Shown: positions 22,627 to 30,432 of the stretch, in pieces
Layout: every line of letters begins with the position of its first letter
Numbering within the stretch: the stretch's first letter is position 1
IMG/VR virus record: IMGVR_UViG_3300032238_000418
Span: 1 to 33,857 of that record
Length of the DNA stretch: 33,857 nucleotides
Source of the DNA: a virus
Direction: 5' to 3' (one strand)
Position numbers and translations under genes: made by a program
The notes under the pieces: model-generated
Databases searched by the model: none
What the model was told of the DNA's origin: nothing
What the model saw: the letters and a program-made list of their open reading frames with translations, nothing else

Positions 22627-23474
22627 TGGAATTGGCTGAAGTTCAGCAATCCGGCTTAACCTTGTCCATTACGGGCAAGGTGCAGGCGTTGGAAGCCGAA
22701 CTGTTGAAGATGCCCCAAGCCAACATTGTGACCGAGCATATCTTCACGCCTGGCAAGTACGAACGCAAAATAACAATCCCCGCCTGGGTGGTCTTGACCG
22801 GGGCGGAGCATAAAACCCCCTATCGCGTTCGGCTGGAAAAGGGCACAATTGCGGTCAATACAGATGATGGAATCAAAGTCTTGACCGCCCCTTGTGAGTT
22901 TGACGCCAAAGCCGGAATGCAACGCGCCGGGCGGGTGTTTGAGGAAGAAGTTGTCTGGGTTGACATCTATGACAACCCCGATGATTGCACCGACTTGGCT
23001 GTTTTGGAAGACCGCCTGTATGTGGTGCCTGAGTGTGGATTGGCCGATAGTCGGACTGAGGTGCAAAAGGCGCGCATAGACTATGGGGCGTTTCTACACC
23101 AGATTGGCATGACTCAAGATGAAATGGACAGGATTGTCCAGATTGAGGCAGACCTGACGGAAATGCCGGCAGGCGTTGATGTCGAATTGCGAGACTCGCC
23201 AATCCACGGTAAGGGGTTGTTTGCAACTCGTGATTTTGAAGTGGGTGAAATTGTTTGCCCTGGCCGGTTGGACGGTAAGCGCACCCCCGGTGGCCGATTC
23301 ATCAATCATTCATTGCATTGCAACGTCAAGCCTGAGAAAGTTGGTGATGACATTTATGCCGTCGCCGTGCGTAAAATAAGCGCAGACGAAGAATTGTTAG
23401 TTGATTACAGGGCGTCAATGCGGGTCAATTTTGGCCTCGTGTTACAAGGAGAATTGCCATGTCTGGATGGGTAG
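22623..23474 (+). CDS. Cupin-like plus SET-domain lysine methyltransferase-like protein
   Basis: The 283-residue protein has two parts. Residues about 35-135 look like a cupin-type barrel (FTPGKYERKITIPAWVVLTG, GTIAVNTDDGIKVLTAP, AGRVFEEEVVWVDIYDN). Residues about 185-265 match a SET domain: SPIHGKGLFATRDFEVGE, the knot motif FINHSLHCN (near 226) and EELLVDYRA (near 256-264), which in the family bind SAM and shape the active site. SET enzymes methylate protein lysines; the phage target is unknown. The start overlaps the preceding stop (ATGA) and the end overlaps the ejection gene by 16 bp. Either of two adjacent ATGs may be used. Confidence 0.78.
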   Translation: MMELAEVQQSGLTLSITGKVQALEAELLKMPQANIVTEHIFTPGKYERKITIPAWVVLTGAEHKTPYRVRLEKGTIAVNTDDGIKVLTAPCEFDAKAGMQRAGRVFEEEVVWVDIYDNPDDCTDLAVLEDRLYVVPECGLADSRTEVQKARIDYGAFLHQIGMTQDEMDRIVQIEADLTEMPAGVDVELRDSPIHGKGLFATRDFEVGEIVCPGRLDGKRTPGGRFINHSLHCNVKPEKVGDDIYAVAVRKISADEELLVDYRASMRVNFGLVLQGELPCLDG

Positions 23475-24214
23475 CAGGGGCCGTTGCGGTCAGTAGTCTA
23501 GTTGGTGCAAAAGCATCAAGTAGCGCCGCAAGCAAACAAGCAGATGCAGCAAACCGCGCAACTGACGTTCAAAACGCGCAGTATGAGCAAACCCGCCAAG
23601 ACCAAATGCCTTGGCTGGAGGCAGGCAAAACTGCGCTTAACAAACTGATTCCATTGACGGACTATCAAAAGTTCGACATGTCCAAGTTTGAGGCCGACCC
23701 AGGCTACGGGTTCCGCTTGGATGAAGGCATGAAGGCGCTTGAGCGTTCCGCCGCCGCTAGGGGCGGGCTATTGTCTGGCGCTACCGGCAAAAATCTGTTG
23801 CGCTATGGCCAACAAATGGGATCGCAAGAATACCAAAACGCATTCAATCGTTACCAAGCTGAACGCGCCGCACAGTTGCAACCCTTGCAATCGTTGGCCG
23901 GTGTCGGCCAAAGCGCCGCAAATACGCTAGGAACTACAGGTGCCAACTACGCCAATAGCGTTGGCAATTTGATGACCAGCGGTGCGGCAGCGCAGGCGGC
24001 TGGACAGGTCGGGACAGCCAACGCAATCAATAGCGGGTTGGGTACTTATTTGAACTATAACCAAGGCAACAATTTGGTTAACGCCCTAAATCAAAACAGG
24101 GCAGGCTACGGCGGAAACTATGGCGGAAACTATGGTTCTAACACCATGCCAACAGTTGCACCGTCCTACGCAGTTGGTAGTGATTGGTCTATGGGCGGCA
24201 CTTGGGCACCGTAA
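23459..24214 (+). CDS. DNA ejection/internal virion protein 1
   Basis: The 251-residue protein begins SGWVAGAVAVSSLVGAKASS (small-residue hydrophobic stretch, possible membrane insertion), then a helical Gln/Ala-rich region with PGYGFRLDEGMKALERSAAA and RGGLLSGATGKNLLRYGQQ, a pattern I know from phage DNA transfer proteins of the P22 gp7 type. The C-terminus is Gly/Asn/Tyr-rich (YGGNYGGNYGSN). It is probably carried in the capsid and injected to build the trans-envelope channel. AAGGAG precedes the start. Confidence 0.75.
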   Translation: MSGWVAGAVAVSSLVGAKASSSAASKQADAANRATDVQNAQYEQTRQDQMPWLEAGKTALNKLIPLTDYQKFDMSKFEADPGYGFRLDEGMKALERSAAARGGLLSGATGKNLLRYGQQMGSQEYQNAFNRYQAERAAQLQPLQSLAGVGQSAANTLGTTGANYANSVGNLMTSGAAAQAAGQVGTANAINSGLGTYLNYNQGNNLVNALNQNRAGYGGNYGGNYGSNTMPTVAPSYAVGSDWSMGGTWAP

Positions 24215-24223
24215 GGAATAATC

Positions 24224-25705
24224 ATGGCACTTGATCCGAATATTGCTCTTGGCATTCGGCCAATGGAAGTCGCCAACCCGTTGGCGCAATACGCGCAAAT
24301 TGCGCAACTGCAAAATTATCAGAACCAAGATGCGTTGGCGCAGTATCAACTAGGTGCGGCTCAACGCACCGAGGCACGCGACATTGCCCGCATGAATGCG
24401 CTAGCGCAGGCCGGCACGGATGAAACGGCGATTGGCAACGCGCTACTTAAGTCGGGCGACATCAAAGGTTATTCCGATTTTGTAAAAGCAACGCGTGAAG
24501 GTCAAAAAGCCTTGATTGACATGCAAGACATCAAGCTAAAACAGTCGCGTGGCTTTTTGGATAATCTTGATCCAAGCAATCCCAACGCGCCTGCTCAGTA
24601 TCTTGCATGGGCCGAGGCCAATCACAACGATCCAATCTTGGGGCCGTTGTTTGCAAAACGCGGCCTGTCTATAGATCAAACTCGTGAACGCGTTGCAAAC
24701 GCCGTCAAAATGGGGCCGCAAGCGTTTTCAGATTTGGTCAATCAGTCCAAACTTGGTGCTGACAGATTTATTGAACTTAACAAACCAAGCGTCACCCCCC
24801 AAGACACCGGCGCTGGTGGCCGTTTGATTTCCCGTCCAGGTCTTGGCGGCGCTGCAACTGTTGTGCCGGGTAGTGAGTTCACCAAAACCGAAACCTTTGC
24901 AGACAAAAATGCAAAAGCTCGTTTGGCATTCGACCAAGCCAAGTTTGCATGGGAAAAGGCAAACCCAGGCTACGAACTTAAAGAAGATGCCGACGGCAAT
25001 TTTTACGGTATCAACAAGCAAACCCTGCAAGCAGTACCTGTCACGATTGGTGGCGCGGCGGTTGCACCTGCTCCTGCGGCTCCTGCCGCTGGCGGCGGTA
25101 TCCCCGGCGCTCGTATGCCTGCTCCGGATGGTGCGCCTGTGGCACCTGCGGCACCTGCGGAGGGCGCACCGCCCAAACAGTTGACCGGCAAAGGTACTGC
25201 AATGACAGAAGGTCAAAGCAAGTCCGCCATGTTTGGCGGTGCCATGAACCAAGCAAACAACATCATTACCAAGGTAGAAAAAGAAGGAACAACAACTGCT
25301 CCAGTTGCTGTTTCGGTGTTGCAAGGTCTTGCCAGGTTAAGCCCTCAATTGCTTGGTTCTGGTGAAAATGCCGCAAGTTCTATTGAAGCATTGTTCAGGC
25401 AAGACCCGACATCTATTTTGGGGCCAAATGTTAATCAACAGAAGTTGGGTCAGGCGCAGGTTGCGTTTGCAACAGCTTACTTGCGTGCAACATCAGGTGC
25501 TTCGTTTGGGCCAAGTGAAGTTGCAAACACAATCAAAGAATTTTTCCCTTTGATTGGAGAAGACCAATCTGTTGTGCGACAAAAAGCAGAAGCTAGAAAA
25601 CGCGCAATTGAAGGCATGAAAATTTCAACGACCAAACAAGGTCAAAGTTACATTGAAAAATCTGGCGGCAATGAAAACGATCCATTAGGACTTGGAGTCA
25701 GATAA
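24224..25705 (+). CDS. DNA ejection/internal virion protein 2
   Basis: The 493-residue protein has a helical Gln/Ala-rich N-terminal region (VANPLAQYAQIAQLQNYQNQ), a flexible Ala/Pro/Gly linker near residues 275-320 (APAPAAPAAGGGIPG), and a C-terminal helical domain with LRATSGASFGPSEVANTIKE and FFPLIGEDQSVVRQKAEARK. This arrangement resembles P22 gp20-type or other podovirus ejection proteins. It lies between two further ejection-type genes and starts with AAGGA upstream. Precise equivalence to a P22 protein is inferred from order, not sequence identity. Confidence 0.7.
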   Translation: MALDPNIALGIRPMEVANPLAQYAQIAQLQNYQNQDALAQYQLGAAQRTEARDIARMNALAQAGTDETAIGNALLKSGDIKGYSDFVKATREGQKALIDMQDIKLKQSRGFLDNLDPSNPNAPAQYLAWAEANHNDPILGPLFAKRGLSIDQTRERVANAVKMGPQAFSDLVNQSKLGADRFIELNKPSVTPQDTGAGGRLISRPGLGGAATVVPGSEFTKTETFADKNAKARLAFDQAKFAWEKANPGYELKEDADGNFYGINKQTLQAVPVTIGGAAVAPAPAAPAAGGGIPGARMPAPDGAPVAPAAPAEGAPPKQLTGKGTAMTEGQSKSAMFGGAMNQANNIITKVEKEGTTTAPVAVSVLQGLARLSPQLLGSGENAASSIEALFRQDPTSILGPNVNQQKLGQAQVAFATAYLRATSGASFGPSEVANTIKEFFPLIGEDQSVVRQKAEARKRAIEGMKISTTKQGQSYIEKSGGNENDPLGLGVR

Positions 25706-27580
25706 ATGGCCACACTTGCAGAATTTCGTGCGCAGTATCCCCAATATGATGACGTGCCAGATGTCAAATTGGCTGATTCATTGTATGAAAAATTCTATTC
25801 AAAGATGCCCAAAACGGATTTTTATAAGTCCATTGGTCTTGGGCCTGCCGCCGAAATTCCTGGCGCTGAGAATGTCGTCACCGGCAAAGCCGCGCCTGCG
25901 GTTTCGATGCAAGATCGAATCATGGGCGTTGTGGAACTGCCTGCGGTTTTGGCCGGTAGCGTGGCCTCCGGCGTTGCCGCGCCGATTGCTGCCGTTTATG
26001 GCGAGTTGACCAATCCCGCCCCGCAAGGGTCTGCGCAGGCTCGTGCCGCCGGCGAGGCGATGGCCAAGAAAGTGCAAGGGCAGTTCTATCAGCCGCGCAC
26101 CCAAACGTCCAGAGAAATTATGGGCACGGTGGGCGATGTATTGGCCCCATTTACTGGTGCCCTGCCTCCTACCCTTGGCTCAACTGGCGCAACGCTCAAT
26201 GCCTTGGCTCCCGCAGTAATGACGCAGGCAGGGGCGGCGGCTCGGCCTGTGATCAACCAGATGGCCACGCCCGTGCGTAACGCCGTGACCAATGTATTGG
26301 CAAGAGAGCAACAGCCCGACATGATGGGTATGGGGGCGGCAAGCACCGCCGAAGACCTGTTGCGTCAACAACGCCTAGCCGATTTGGGCATTCGTGCAAC
26401 TTCTGGCGAGCGCACCAAGAACTTGGCGCAACAACAGTTTGAGGCAGAGGTTCAGCGTGGCGTAATCACCGGCATTTCGGAAGACGCCAAAACGAAGTTG
26501 GCCGAGCAGATGCGCAACTTCAAGGCCGGCCAAAAGCAAGACATTGTGAACAACTTTGAGCGCATGACGAGCGAGGTTGGGGCGGAGGTTGCCGATCCCA
26601 CCCAGGTGCGTCAGGTTGGGAAAATTGTCGATAAGGCATTGAACGACGAGTACACCAAAAAATTTAATGCGTACAAGTCGTTGTATAAAACCGCCGACGA
26701 GTCTGGTGAGACATTGCAACAGGTGCCGTATCAGTCGTTGCTAGATTTCATTGAAAGCAAGACCCCGACGCAACGACAGAAACTTGATCCGATTCTGGAT
26801 TCGGTGGCCGAGTCATTGCGCATGAACGACCCCAACAAAACTGGCGCAATCACCATCCGTGCGTTGGAAGACATTTACCAGCAGATTGGCCAAGTCCAAG
26901 GTTCGGCAAACGCCGGCAAGTTGAAACAACTTATTACCGACATGGGCGAGGGCGCTGGCGGTGAGTTGTACCAAGCCGCACGCACGGCTAGACGGCAATT
27001 GGCCAAAGAGTTTGAAGACGTGTCCCGCGTGGATAAGTTGCTGACTACCAAGGGCAATTATTCTGACCGCCGGGTGGCGCTTGATGACGTTTTCAAGCAT
27101 GTGGTGCTAGATGGTTCGCTGGAAGAGATGCGAACCGTCACCAGCCTGCTCAAGAAAGCTGGCCCCGAAGGCCGGCAGGCTTACGCCGAATTGCAAGGTC
27201 AGACCCTGCAACACATGAAAGAGATGCTGACCAAGGGCGATCAGTTGTCGTTCAAAAACCTGAACACGCTGATCAATCAACTTGATGCAGAAGACAAACT
27301 GTCGTACATGTTTGGCAAAACTGGCCGTGACCAGATTCTGGACTTGCGCGATGCCATCAAAGATGTGGTGGTCAAAGAACCTGGTGCGGTGAACTTCAGC
27401 AACACGTCCGGCCCTGTTCTGCGTGGCCTAGAGGCGTTGCAAGCCATCCGCGTCCCAGGCGCAAGCACCGCCGCAACTGCCGCAAGAACCCGTGAGGTTT
27501 CCAAGAGGGTGGAAAAGGCGTTGGAGCAACCAAACCAATTGGCCCCCAAGCAATCAAGCAGAAATTCATTGTTGCCATAA
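25706..27580 (+). CDS. DNA ejection/internal virion protein 3
   Basis: A 624-residue protein, close to the length of P22 gp16 (609). The N-terminus FRAQYPQYDDVPDVKLADSL followed by YEKFYSKMPKTDFYKSIG is a repeated feature of large internal virion proteins. A stretch near residues 70-100 (VVELPAVLAGSVASGVAAPI) is hydrophobic enough to enter a membrane; the remainder is helical. P22 gp16 is injected and helps DNA cross the inner membrane. The ATG directly follows the previous stop, with GGAG 8 bases ahead. Confidence 0.75.
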   Translation: MATLAEFRAQYPQYDDVPDVKLADSLYEKFYSKMPKTDFYKSIGLGPAAEIPGAENVVTGKAAPAVSMQDRIMGVVELPAVLAGSVASGVAAPIAAVYGELTNPAPQGSAQARAAGEAMAKKVQGQFYQPRTQTSREIMGTVGDVLAPFTGALPPTLGSTGATLNALAPAVMTQAGAAARPVINQMATPVRNAVTNVLAREQQPDMMGMGAASTAEDLLRQQRLADLGIRATSGERTKNLAQQQFEAEVQRGVITGISEDAKTKLAEQMRNFKAGQKQDIVNNFERMTSEVGAEVADPTQVRQVGKIVDKALNDEYTKKFNAYKSLYKTADESGETLQQVPYQSLLDFIESKTPTQRQKLDPILDSVAESLRMNDPNKTGAITIRALEDIYQQIGQVQGSANAGKLKQLITDMGEGAGGELYQAARTARRQLAKEFEDVSRVDKLLTTKGNYSDRRVALDDVFKHVVLDGSLEEMRTVTSLLKKAGPEGRQAYAELQGQTLQHMKEMLTKGDQLSFKNLNTLINQLDAEDKLSYMFGKTGRDQILDLRDAIKDVVVKEPGAVNFSNTSGPVLRGLEALQAIRVPGASTAATAARTREVSKRVEKALEQPNQLAPKQSSRNSLLP

Positions 27581-27583
27581 ATC

Positions 27584-27805
27584 ATGGACTACCAAATTCT
27601 TTTCAACATTGCCGTGGCAGTCGCTGGTTTCTTTGGCGGGTGGACGCTGAACCGCATCTACATGGCGATTGACCGCTTGGATAACGACGTGCGCGCCATG
27701 CCGACACAGTATGTTGCCCGTGACGATTACCGCAACGACCTCAAAGACATCCGCGAAATGTTGGGGCGCATTTTCGACAAGCTGGACGGCAAAGCCGACA
27801 AATAA
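27584..27805 (+). CDS. Small membrane protein with coiled-coil tail
   Basis: The 73-residue protein has one N-terminal membrane segment (FNIAVAVAGFFGGWTL, residues about 7-22) followed by a charged helical tail (DRLDNDVRAM, RNDLKDIREMLGRIFDKLDG). This single-span plus coiled-coil layout occurs in holin- or inner-spanin-like proteins and in a common small phage family preceding lysis genes. Which role it plays cannot be read from sequence. Confidence 0.7.
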   Translation: MDYQILFNIAVAVAGFFGGWTLNRIYMAIDRLDNDVRAMPTQYVARDDYRNDLKDIREMLGRIFDKLDGKADK

Positions 27806-27806
27806 A

Positions 27807-28358
27807 ATGGTTGATCCCGTTTCGATTGGTCTTGCGTTTGCTGGGGCCAAGGCGGCGGTTGCAACCATTAAAGAGGTTATTAAGTTAGGAAAAGATGCCA
27901 ACGAGATAACCAAGTCGATTGTTGACTACTTTGACAAAAAGGCGGTCATTGAAAAGGCTGAAGCCGCCAAAGAACGAGAAAAGCGCGAGGCGCTATGGGA
28001 CAAGGCCAACGGGGTCAAGCCCAAAAAGACAGATGCCGAATTGACCGCAGAGGCGATGGATGTCGTCTTAAAGCGCAGGGAACTAGAACGCCAAGAATAC
28101 GAGTTGTATGAATTGTTGGTGTGGTCTGGTCTGGGGCAAATTTGGACTGACATGGTTGCGGTCAGAGAAAACATGCGCAAAGAGATTGCGCACGAAGAAG
28201 CCGAGGCCGTCAAGCAAAAGATAATCGACGCCACCAATGCCGCTGATCGCAAGGCGTTCATACAAGACATGCAACTTGCGGGGGCAATTATTGCCGCGTT
28301 TGGTCTGGCGATGTATTGGCTAGTCCAATGGGGCATTTCAAAAGGATTGTGGAGATGA
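27807..28358 (+). CDS. Membrane-anchored helical protein of the lysis region
   Basis: Start at ATG 27807, one base after the preceding stop. The 183-residue protein has an N-terminal hydrophobic-amphipathic segment (VSIGLAFAGAKAAVATIKEV), a long charged helical middle (EKAEAAKEREKREALWDKAN) and a C-terminal transmembrane helix (LAGAIIAAFGLAMYWLVQWG, residues about 156-175). Similar genes occur near lysis cassettes of aquatic podoviruses; function unknown. Coupled to the next gene by ATGA (28355). Confidence 0.7.
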   Translation: MVDPVSIGLAFAGAKAAVATIKEVIKLGKDANEITKSIVDYFDKKAVIEKAEAAKEREKREALWDKANGVKPKKTDAELTAEAMDVVLKRRELERQEYELYELLVWSGLGQIWTDMVAVRENMRKEIAHEEAEAVKQKIIDATNAADRKAFIQDMQLAGAIIAAFGLAMYWLVQWGISKGLWR

Positions 28359-28711
28359 GCGAAGAAAAGATCATGGCCATGGAGACAAAGGGCGCGCTGA
28401 TTGAAAAAATCACGTTTGCTTTGCTGCCGCTTCTGTTCTCCTGTTTGGTTTACCTGATGTCGGCGCTGTCCAGCCTGTCGCATGAGGTGACTGTTTTGAA
28501 CAGCAAGATCAGCCTTGTGGTGACCAGCGACAACCGACAAGCCCCCAATAGCGGGGCCGAGTTAGCCCGCGAGAAGCTGCGTCAGGACTTGGAAAAAGAG
28601 ATTCAGACCAACCGCGACCAGATTCACACCAATCGTATGCACATTGCCATAATTGAAGAAAAGCTATCGGTGGACACCAAGATTAAAAACAAGCCTCTAG
28701 GAAAGGAATAA
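28355..28711 (+). CDS. Single-span membrane protein with coiled coil
   Basis: The 118-residue protein (start ATG 28355 inside the upstream stop) carries a transmembrane helix near residues 20-37 (FALLPLLFSCLVYLMSAL) followed by an extended hydrophilic coiled coil (EKLRQDLEKEIQTNRDQIHT). The layout fits an inner-membrane spanin or a holin accessory but no lipoprotein outer partner is seen nearby. AAAGGA stands 8 bases upstream. Confidence 0.65.
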   Translation: MSEEKIMAMETKGALIEKITFALLPLLFSCLVYLMSALSSLSHEVTVLNSKISLVVTSDNRQAPNSGAELAREKLRQDLEKEIQTNRDQIHTNRMHIAIIEEKLSVDTKIKNKPLGKE

Positions 28712-28713
28712 CC

Positions 28714-29229
28714 ATGCTGACACTTCTATCCACCCTTATTTCGTTCCTGATGGGCGGTCTGCCCAAGTTGATGGACTTTTTCCAAGACCGTGCCGACAAA
28801 AAGCACGAGATGGCCTTGGCCCAACTACAGATTCAACGTGAACTGGAGATGCGCAAATTGGGGTTTGAGGCGCAAGAACGCGTCGAGAACATTCACACCC
28901 AACAATTAGAAATCGAAACGAAGTCGGCTGACAGGCAAAACCTAGTCAATGCACAGGTGGCCGAAATGCAAGCCGTCTATGCCCATGACACGGCGCTAAA
29001 CGAAGGCACTAGCCAATGGATGAAAAACCTGCGTGCAAGCGTGCGCCCAGTTATCACCTATGGTTTCTTTTTTCTGCTGGTTGCCATCGACGCCGCGTTG
29101 GCATGGCACGGCATTGCCAACAATGTGCCGTTCAACGATATGGCCGAGCAGTTGTGGGACAACGATACCCAGGCGTTGTTCGCCAGCATCATTGCGTTTC
29201 ACTTTGGTGGTCGGGCGTTTGGCAAATGA
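28714..29229 (+). CDS. Holin, 3TM family-like
   Basis: A 171-residue protein with an N-terminal hydrophobic helix (LLSTLISFLMGGLPKL), a charged central coiled coil with ALAQLQIQRELEMRKL, and two C-terminal membrane helices: VITYGFFFLLVAIDAALAW and ALFASIIAFHFGGRAFGK. The SVRP...DAALAW...LW...F..I..FHFGGR pattern is that of the phage/GTA 3TM holin family. The holin times lysis by opening the inner membrane for the endolysin. AAAGGAA precedes the start; the stop overlaps the next start by 4 bp. Confidence 0.75.
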   Translation: MLTLLSTLISFLMGGLPKLMDFFQDRADKKHEMALAQLQIQRELEMRKLGFEAQERVENIHTQQLEIETKSADRQNLVNAQVAEMQAVYAHDTALNEGTSQWMKNLRASVRPVITYGFFFLLVAIDAALAWHGIANNVPFNDMAEQLWDNDTQALFASIIAFHFGGRAFGK

Positions 29230-29399
29230 AAATCAACCAGGCACAACAACAGCAATGCCGGTTGTATGAGTACAAACGGCAGATAGAACAGTTGGGCAAG
29301 ATCGTCGAAAAGATTAACCATCAACACGACGACGCCGCAATGAAACAACGTAAGATTGCTCGCGTTTTGACTCCGACCAAGGTGGATTTGTACGCATGA
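29226..29399 (+). CDS. Small coiled-coil protein between holin and endolysin
   Basis: The 57-residue gene is bounded by ATGA overlaps with both the holin (29226) and the endolysin (29396), which strongly supports translation. The product (MKINQAQQQQCRLYEYKRQI...) is Gln-rich and helical with no membrane segment or signal; one cysteine (C11). It may regulate the holin or the endolysin, but this is only inferred from position. Confidence 0.7.
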   Translation: MKINQAQQQQCRLYEYKRQIEQLGKIVEKINHQHDDAAMKQRKIARVLTPTKVDLYA

Positions 29400-29884
29400 A
29401 CGTCAGCCCCAAAGCGATTGCCATGATTAAGCACCACGAGGGGGTGCGGCAAAAGGCTTATCGTTGCCCGGCAAAACTTTGGACGATTGGCGTTGGCCAT
29501 GTTTTGTACCCAGAGCAAGGCAAGCTGAAACTGGATGACCGGATGTCTGTGCCCCTACGCCCGGAGGATGACCGGGTGTTTTCTATGGATGAAGTCGATG
29601 GGATTCTCCGAAGCGACCTTGCTAGGTTTGAACGTGGAGTGGGGCAATACATTACAGTACCTCTCACCCAAGGCATGTTTGATGGTCTTGTGTCTTTTGC
29701 TTTTAATGTCGGCCTGGGAACACTCCAGCGTTCGACGCTTCGTCAGAAACTCAATCGTGGCGATAAAGAGGGCGCTGCGCAAGAGTTACTGAAATACTGT
29801 ATGGCCGGCGGCAAAATCCTAAAAGGATTGCAAAACCGCCGGCTGGACGAATACGCCCTGTTTATGGATAAATCAGGAGTCTGA
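29396..29884 (+). CDS. Endolysin, GH24 (T4-type) lysozyme
   Basis: The 162-residue muramidase cleaves the glycan strands of peptidoglycan. The catalytic glutamate is E15 in IKHHEGV; the C24..T30 positions in AYRCPAKLWTIGVGH have exactly the spacing of the T4 triad E11-D20-T26, with cysteine in place of the aspartate, a variant I have seen in other phage lysozymes. Later family motifs are GMFDGLVSFAFNVGLGTLQ and the C-terminal GLQNRRLDEYALFM. No signal peptide or SAR segment is present, so export should depend on the holin. The gene ends overlapping the tail of the leftward gene at 29873. Confidence 0.92.
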   Translation: MNVSPKAIAMIKHHEGVRQKAYRCPAKLWTIGVGHVLYPEQGKLKLDDRMSVPLRPEDDRVFSMDEVDGILRSDLARFERGVGQYITVPLTQGMFDGLVSFAFNVGLGTLQRSTLRQKLNRGDKEGAAQELLKYCMAGGKILKGLQNRRLDEYALFMDKSGV

Positions 29885-30118
29885 ATTCATCTTTGATGGT
29901 TTCGGACAGTCTTCCGGCACTTCCACCGCACACCAAACCGATGCGTATTGGCCATGGTTTGGCCCTTCCCAACGGTCAATGTAGGCGTCTGGCATCTTAC
30001 TGAGCGCGTGCCGGATTGAGTCGGCTGAGATGTTCAAACGCTTGGCAATCTGCGCCACGTTCAATCCGTCGTCATACTCGCGCAACAGGGCGCGAATTAT
30101 TGAATGATGTGCTTTCAT
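29873..30118 (-). CDS. Small helix-turn-helix protein
   Basis: The start is ATG 30118-30116, which overlaps the stop of the upstream gene (ATGA), fixing it over a longer reading. The 81-residue protein has a helix-turn-helix-like core LNVAQIAKRLNISADSIRHA (residues about 18-37) and ends with a basic/aromatic segment (YIDRWEGPNHGQY, VWCAVEVPEDCPKP). It resembles small winged-helix regulators. It is the last gene of the leftward block and overlaps the endolysin stop by 12 bp, tail to tail, with no terminator between. Confidence 0.7.
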   Translation of the reverse strand: MKAHHSIIRALLREYDDGLNVAQIAKRLNISADSIRHALSKMPDAYIDRWEGPNHGQYASVWCAVEVPEDCPKPSKMNSDS

Positions 30119-30294
30119 TGTGATAGGCGCTTGATTCGGTTTTCGTGGTACTTGCACATGGCATCAGCGTATTCACGCGCTGATTGCGCTTCTAACAATC
30201 TACGCTTGGCCTCCTCCAGTTCTCTGGCGATTAGCGCCTGCGTTGTCGGCGTTTTGAAGTAGTCTAAGAACTGCTCGATAACCATTGAGTGCAT
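30115..30294 (-). CDS. Small charged helical protein
   Basis: The 59-residue protein starts MHSMVIEQFLDYFKTPTTQA; the start is fixed by AGGAG with a 7-base gap. The rest is a charged helix (RELEEAKRRLLEAQ) ending in IKRLSQ. A similar small F..YF..PT...RELE-type protein is frequent in phage early regions; function unknown. It is coupled downstream by ATGA and its first 95 bp overlap the 3' part of the gene at 30200-30406 in a different frame. Confidence 0.7.
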   Translation of the reverse strand: MHSMVIEQFLDYFKTPTTQALIARELEEAKRRLLEAQSAREYADAMCKYHENRIKRLSQ

Positions 30295-30406
30295 CTTTTT
30301 TCTCCTGTTTAAGTTGGTCGATTTCATCTTGCAATTGATTGATTCGGTCATACGCCTCCTTGGCGAACGACGCTAGGTTTTCTTGGCTCCAGGTTTCAAA
30401 AATCAA
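30200..30406 (-). CDS. Small coiled-coil protein with TTG start, overlapping its neighbour
   Basis: The 68-residue frame starts at a TTG (30406-30404) that overlaps the previous stop (TTGA) and has AGGAG 8 bases upstream. The N-terminal half (FETWSQENLASFAKEAYDRI, then NQLQDEIDQLKQEKKDA) is a convincing coiled coil; the last about 30 residues (NADNAGANRQRTGGGQA) lie in the overlap with the next gene and are low in structure. Function unknown. Both overlapping genes have their own ribosome sites, so I keep both. Confidence 0.6.
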   Translation of the reverse strand: MIFETWSQENLASFAKEAYDRINQLQDEIDQLKQEKKDALNGYRAVLRLLQNADNAGANRQRTGGGQA

Positions 30407-30432
30407 GTGTTCTTCTCCTTGAATTTGGCTTC
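30403..30432 (-). repeat. Duplicated stop/start junction, copy 1
   Basis: These 30 bases match 30873-30902 at 28 positions. On the minus strand the repeat encodes the C-terminal EAKxKEKNT, contains the AAGGAG Shine-Dalgarno, and ends in the overlapping start/stop (TTGA here, ATGA in copy 2). Confidence 0.8.
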
